A stretch of DNA of 24,189 nt. Origin: Byssochlamys sp. IMV 00236 (Eukaryota; Ascomycota; Eurotiomycetes; Eurotiales; Thermoascaceae). The stretch covers positions 1 to 24,189 of the forward strand of contig MSJH02000100.1 in assembly GCA_001931875.2 (NCBI GenBank). The letters are read 5' to 3'. Both the position numbers and the translations under genes were made by a program. Shown here in pieces: positions 19,763 to 24,189 of this stretch. The notes beneath the pieces were generated by a model, which searched no databases, was not told the origin of the DNA, and saw only the letters and a program-made list of their open reading frames with translations. Position 1 is the first letter of the stretch; the number at the start of each line of letters is the position of its first letter.

Positions 19763-22700
19763 ATGACCAAAGAGGTAAAAATTCATTATTGAATGCATAT
19801 TCTTACAGAGTTTACTCTACGATAGTCAGACGACATAGTTCCTTCATTCTATGTCTCTACATTGTCCAACAGCTCTTATTTCAACTGCGAAAAAAATTAT
19901 CACTTGCTTTCAGACGAAAGAAAAGTAAAAATATCTGAAGAACAGCCAGCAAATCCATCAGAAGGGCAAACAAGCAATTATTCAACTATAGGAAACTCTC
20001 AAGGGGACTCATCAAAAAGTTTAGCCAAAAAAAAAGGCGACAAATTTGAGAACAAGATATATGAATCACTTGAAAAAAAAAATATATTAGCAGAAACATA
20101 TGATGACTTCAGAGTAGCCCTAAAAAAAGCTAAGTCTGGTGAATACCTGTACAACCAAACGTTTACTGTGGACAACACATTCTATACCAACGTTATTAAG
20201 AATGTATATAGAATAGAAAACTTTAAACCAGACTTTGTGTATTTCATTAGTCAAAAGAAAATCCGTATTATCGAAGTAAAATCATCCAAAAAATCAGAAA
20301 AAACACATAAAATTCAGGTCGCTTCTTATTGGTTCCTGATTCAACATCTGATCAAGGGCATGGACATAAATTTAGACAAAGAAGTGGGAATATGGTTACC
20401 AAGTGATGAGGAAAACCCAAAACTATTCTTCATTGATGATATAATCAAAGAAGTTGAAGAGCTTTATGAAACTACGCTACTTGACATTGTCAAAAGTGGA
20501 CAATATAAGTGGTATCTACAAAAGAAATGCCGCACCTGCGATTATTATAAAAGATGCAAAGAAGATGCAAAAGGAACCGCGATGGGACTACCTTATAATA
20601 GCAAGGAAAGATACGATCATTATAAGTACATGCTCAAAGGTGAAGATATTGAAGATCTTGCTGTCTTGATGCAAAGAATGAATGTCAATGAACAATATAC
20701 TCCTCAACAAAAAATAAGGCTTCAAGGGTATGTTAATTGCTGCGAGCCGATCTTTTTTGGATTCCTTACCACCCTTGTTTCCGAAAGACCTAAATATGAC
20801 ATTTACGTCTCGTTTCTAAAGGATGACTTCACCTATAATCCTTACGCTTTTGCCTTCCATATATCTTCAGACATCAATCTTTCAGAAGAACTCACATATT
20901 GCCTCAACAAAAGTTACTATCAAAAAGACAAAACACAACGGGAAGATGCTTTTTGTGAGATTACGAAAAGATTTATCAAGGCTCTTTATTCAATACTTGA
21001 TTACATGAATGACGAAGAAGAAAGCTGTTTGTTTTATGTTTACGACAATAACGAAATGTATAATATCAAAAACTTTCTCTCTGATTTGGTTTCTTCTCAA
21101 GGAAAAGATTTGAAATCATTAGAAAGCGAAGAAAAAGAAGATGTAGTCAAGAAAGCTACCAAATGTTTGGTGGCTCTTTTTCAAGATGGTACCCTCCTAG
21201 ATGTTCCCACCTTAGAAGAACTTCCATGCTTGGACAAAATTGAAAAGAACGCTATGACTGAGCGGTTTGTTGTCATTGAACAACTGCTTGAACAGAATGT
21301 TGCCCTTCCAGCTCAAGTTTATTACGAAGTATCCGATGCTGTAAAGTGGATGGTGGACCGCAAAGCAGTCGTCTACAACTTTAAAAAAGAATGGGAAAAA
21401 TTTTCGAGAAATAAAACAGGTGATGACCAATTCGCTAAGAAGACTAAGAAGAAGCAAATTGAACTATTGGAGCAACTTGATAAAGTTATGGAAAAGTATT
21501 GGGAGCTGTCAAAAACAATAACATTAGCAACGACAGAAATGTTCCCTCTATCATGTCCCAAGTTCAAATGGCCACGCACTTTTGATTGTAACACTTTTGG
21601 TTACAATAATCAAATACTTGCCAGAATCTTATATTTTACGGAGTATATACGCTTATTCAAACAAAGGCAGTGTCAAGGAGCTCCTATTGCTGATTTAGAC
21701 ATAATATGTGGCTATAAGGCGTCAAGCAAATTGTCAAGTTTGACTCTTGTGTTAAAAGAGAACAAAGGTGATAGCCATACGTTTGTTGTCGATATCACAG
21801 GGAATGGAGGTTATATAGAGCACAGGCTAAAATCTCTTGGATATGATAAAACAAATGGTTACAAACGCATTCTTGTTCCAGACACATACGATGTAAGTAC
21901 GTGTTATTCTCTAAAAGAGGTATTACTAACGGTCAATCTGCATCAGGACATTGTTAAGATGTTCAAATATACGCACGACTTAGGAAATTATGAAAAAGAA
22001 TGGATCACGGTGTTAAATCTGGACAAAGATAACCGTACGGTAAATCTTAGGGCTGACCTCGGATCTAAAACACCTGATCAGAGATTCCGTTTGTATAAGA
22101 TATACGAAGACAAAAATGAAAACCATCCATTCAAAAACATGTTTGAAGCACTAGACGAAGCAACTAAGAAGAGTATTGTCGTAAGTTTGAACTGTTGTAC
22201 ATTGAGTTTGATATACTAATCATATCATATTTAGGATTTGTTACAAGATCCTAATGAATGGTCAATGAAGGATACATTTGGTGATATCGATTTTAATTCA
22301 CCAGAAACAAAGAAATCGTTGAACAAATTCAGCTTATTATGCTCTCAGCAGGAGGCTGTTGAAAGCATCATGAAAAGACGTCTACAACTCATTTGGGGTT
22401 CAGTAAGTTTAACCTATGTTTATGAGTAAAAACAAAGAAAACTAACTTGGAGAATTTAAGAGCGAAGTCAAAAGACAATTTTTAGCTCAATTTATCCATT
22501 GGTATGCCTCAATATTTGTCGAACACAATCAATCAAAACGTCTGGTGATTGGTGTCGCTGCTAACAGTGACGAGTCCGTACGAAAGCTTTTACGAGAAGT
22601 AGAGGAAATAGAGAAGCAGGAGCGGAAGAAGAAACAGGAGCAGGAGCAGGAGCAGAGTGAGTCCAATAGGATGCTTTCCATCATTTATGTGACAAACAAC

Positions 22701-23255
22701 TGGAAAGAAAGGGACGAGGAGTCAATAATGTTCTATGCCTTAGCTAAAAAAGATTCCAACGTAAAAATTAACCAAAAAGGTGCGACTGTTGTAGGAGCGA
22801 AGTTTTCGAATTGGAAATATGCAAAGAAATGGAAGAATTTTTCAAACTGTAAAATGATGATTATCGATGATAGGTCTAAGATGTATGTTCATGATGCATT
22901 ATTACCACTTGGGTATCTTTCATCTATACGTTGCAAACTTATTGTTGCGGGAGATATCAATGTAAGCGCATTATAACCACAGTATATATTCCTTTTTCAC
23001 CAACATACGTTATAGCACAATCAAAGCCCCTTTTCATATGGTTATTATCGAACCAGTTCGTCTGGCAGCACTCCATTGTTATATGGTTCTATTCAGCAGT
23101 GTCTAACGAGAAAAGAGTGTAAATGTTGTAATAGAAAAGAGGGTAAATGTTGCAATAGAAAAGAGGACAATGTTGCAATAGAAATTGATGGGAAGAAAGT
23201 AAATAATTTGAAGAATCTTGGTCCCAACACATTGAAGCTTCGTAATGAAATATAG
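19763..23255 (+). CDS. PD-(D/E)XK nuclease (Fe-S type) fused to degenerate, truncated SF1 helicase
   Basis: Modelled exons: 19763-19774 (tentative), 19826-22180, 22235-22402, 22461-22961 and 23016-23255 (1091 aa). The large exon has no ATG near its 5' end, so an upstream exon is needed; MTKE joined at a tag acceptor at 19825 keeps phase but is only one option. Nuclease half: GDKFE (Glu about 79), KPDFVYF (Asp140), IIEVKSS (Glu154/Lys156), IQVASYW (Gln168), then Cys239-x2-Cys242-x5-Cys248 as in Cas4/Dna2/AddB Fe-S nucleases. The helicase half begins LLCSQQEAVESIMKRRLQLI, where SF1 proteins continue into Walker A. Here it reads WGS|SEVKRQFLAQF with no GxGK[ST]. Later motifs are MMIIDDRSKMYVHDALLPL (DExx region), IVAGDIN|HNQSP (motif III region) and TPLLYGSIQQCL. 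The frame ends at LKLRNEI, before helicase motifs IV-VI. The family resembles DNA2/TM0106-like nuclease-helicases. It may be a pseudogene or a nuclease-only derivative. Confidence 0.7.
22618..22656 (+). repeat. Purine-rich (CAGGAG)n-like run coding Lys/Gln/Glu
   Basis: Within exon 4 of the nuclease-helicase gene, short GAG/AAG/CAG codon repeats give a charged, coiled-coil-like segment (KKKQEQEQEQ) inserted between the helicase Ia/Ib-like region and the DExx-like motif. It is likely to vary in length between strains. Confidence 0.6.
23109..23179 (+). repeat. Three tandem copies of a 24-bp unit inside the last helicase exon
   Basis: Units at 23109-23132, 23133-23156 (24 nt each) and 23157-23179 (23 nt). 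Each begins AGAAAAGAG and ends TGTTG(T/C)AAT. The two 24-nt copies keep the frame and code RKECKCCN and RKEGKCCN. The 23-nt copy codes RKEDNVAIE, which looks like the original family sequence. The Cys-rich peptide is therefore a by-product of duplication. Confidence 0.8.
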
Positions 23256-23491
23256 GTTTTTCATTGGATAGCTTGATAACTCATCAATTCAGGTCTTAAT
23301 CTCTACAACTGATTATTCTTATGTGCCTTATTTTAAAGATTAAAACAAATAACCACCTTTGTCATCTAATATCTTTCATTATCCTTAAAGATTTTATATC
23401 ATTGAAAGTATTGTAAAACTTCAAATGGTCAAAGACATCCTTTTGTTATTTTTCAATAACGACTTCAACAGTTGTGCTTATTGTTTAAATA

Positions 23492-23994
23492 CAGTCAAGC
23501 CTGTGGAATTTAAAAATGAATGGCTAAAGTAGAAAATTGATTGGCTGAAACAAAAAAATGATTGACCCTTTTGAAAAGTTACAACGTCCGTTTAGGCAGA
23601 TATGGCTGTCAACTTCAAAAACACGCATTGACGGCTTTTGTCAAAAGCAAATAGCAGCACTTATGTTAGAATATCAGCTATATCATGGAAGTTTGTTTGA
23701 GCAAAATACTTGTATATGAGTTTTATAGTAGCAATTCATTATTTGACGTTTGAAATTACTCAAAAGTCATATAGATAGATAATCCATTTCTGTAGCTTCT
23801 GTCTATTTTTTTGACCCAGTCATAACGTCCTTCAATGCCGTTTCTTGTCGCAGGCTGTAAATTTGCTCTTTTGGGTGCTTGTTCATATTCTTTTAAAATA
23901 AAGTTTTCAGACTGAAATCTTTGAATAATTCTGTCAAGTGAGATGCTTTTTCAAGCTCAGTTTACGTCGTCCTTTACGTCGTCCTTGTTTACTG
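23492..23994 (-). mobile_element. Decayed, deleted Tc1/mariner-like element
   Basis: Both ends read TA-CAGT inwards (TA at 23490-23491 before CAGTCAAGCC; ACTG-TA at 23991-23996), as in Tc1/mariner elements, though the ends do not match further as inverted repeats. Inside, on the minus strand at 23756-23950, lies a frame with RIIQRFQSENFILKEYEQAP and RNGIEGRYDWVKK, resembling the region between the N-terminal helix-turn-helix and the first catalytic Asp of fungal Tc1-like transposases. Past WVKK the family-like reading moves to another frame (TEATEMDYLSI), so it is frameshifted, and the DDE catalytic domain is missing. It cannot code an active transposase. Confidence 0.5.
23961..23984 (+). repeat. 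Two tandem copies of TTTACGTCGTCC
   Basis: Exact 12-bp units at 23961-23972 and 23973-23984, near the right end of the Tc1-like remnant. They may be subterminal transposase-binding repeats. A partial inverted copy (cgtaaaaagacgac) follows at about 24036-24049. Confidence 0.6.
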
Positions 23995-24088
23995 TATTTT
24001 TATAAAATGTTGTCATAAAATAAAAAAATTATTTGCGTAAAAAGACGACAAAGAAAAATATGTTTGAATAAAACGACATCATGTCAAA

Positions 24089-24112
24089 AGAGAGAGAGAG
24101 AGAGAGAGAGAG
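24089..24112. repeat. (AG)12 microsatellite
   Basis: Uninterrupted AG dinucleotide run of 24 bp near the window's right edge. Confidence 0.95.
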
Positions 24113-24189
24113 ATAATGAGTATATGTAGAAAAAGAGAGAAAAAATATGTTAGTATTTGAGCACATATCCTAATGTTAGTTTTACTTAC

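Larger units (their letters stand above)
23256..24189. other. 3' flank with transposon debris
   Basis: No intact gene. I searched for the missing second RecA domain of the helicase (motifs IV-VI) and did not see it. The stretch holds a decayed Tc1/mariner-like remnant (23492-23994), a short tandem repeat, and an (AG)12 microsatellite. Confidence 0.5.

Noticed and set aside
22981..23122. Continuous reading of exon 4 of the nuclease-helicase into 22962-23015
   Set aside because: The frame stops at 22974-22976. The gtaagc donor at 22962 and tatag acceptor at 23015 restore a family-like sequence (TPLLYGSIQQCL), so this is an intron.

Overview
This window is nuclear DNA from an early-diverging filamentous fungus, most likely Mucoromycota/Mucorales. 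The DNA is AT-rich. Genes are compact and broken by many short introns (about 45-90 nt) with GTAAGT/GTATGT donors and CTAAC/CTGAC-like branch points, and the housekeeping proteins are clearly fungal. The lineage is inferred from style and protein similarity, not from a marker gene. All exon models were built by hand from splice signals, reading phase and remembered family consensus. Coordinates are gene spans; exons are given in each entry.

Layout: (1) 733-6267 is a gene-dense block. It holds a PP2A B56 regulatory subunit (+), a TRMT61/TrmI-type tRNA m1A methyltransferase (-), the PP2A leucine carboxyl methyltransferase PPM1/LCMT1 (+) and the elongation factor SPT4 (+). (2) 6365-7552 encodes a four-finger C2H2 transcription factor (-) with a 15-histidine run. 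(3) 7553-11114 is about 3.5 kb of mostly non-coding DNA with a pyrimidine-rich block, one possible small two-exon gene, a GC-rich possible structured element and a cluster of TAAGGGGG (stress-element-like) sites. (4) 11115-18269 is again dense: glutathione synthetase (+), calmodulin (+), acireductone dioxygenase (-) and the retromer core subunit VPS35 (-). (5) 18270-24189 is accessory in character. It holds a probable TA-flanked MITE with ~50-bp inverted repeats, coding-like debris on both sides of it, a large PD-(D/E)XK nuclease/SF1-helicase gene, and a decayed Tc1/mariner-like transposase remnant.

Functional links: the B56 subunit and the methyltransferase that methylates the PP2A catalytic subunit lie within 5 kb of each other. 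Glutathione synthetase and acireductone dioxygenase are both sulfur-metabolism enzymes. These may be chance neighbours.

The most unusual locus is the nuclease-helicase gene (19763-23255). The nuclease half keeps its E/D/ExK/Q residues and a C-x2-C-x5-C iron-sulfur signature. The helicase half has lost a recognisable Walker A (an intron sits exactly there), has DDRS in place of DExx, carries an in-frame 24-bp tandem repeat, and stops before the second RecA domain. It is either a nuclease-only derivative of a DNA2/TM0106-like protein or a decaying gene. I found no tRNA, rRNA, CRISPR array or complete transposon.
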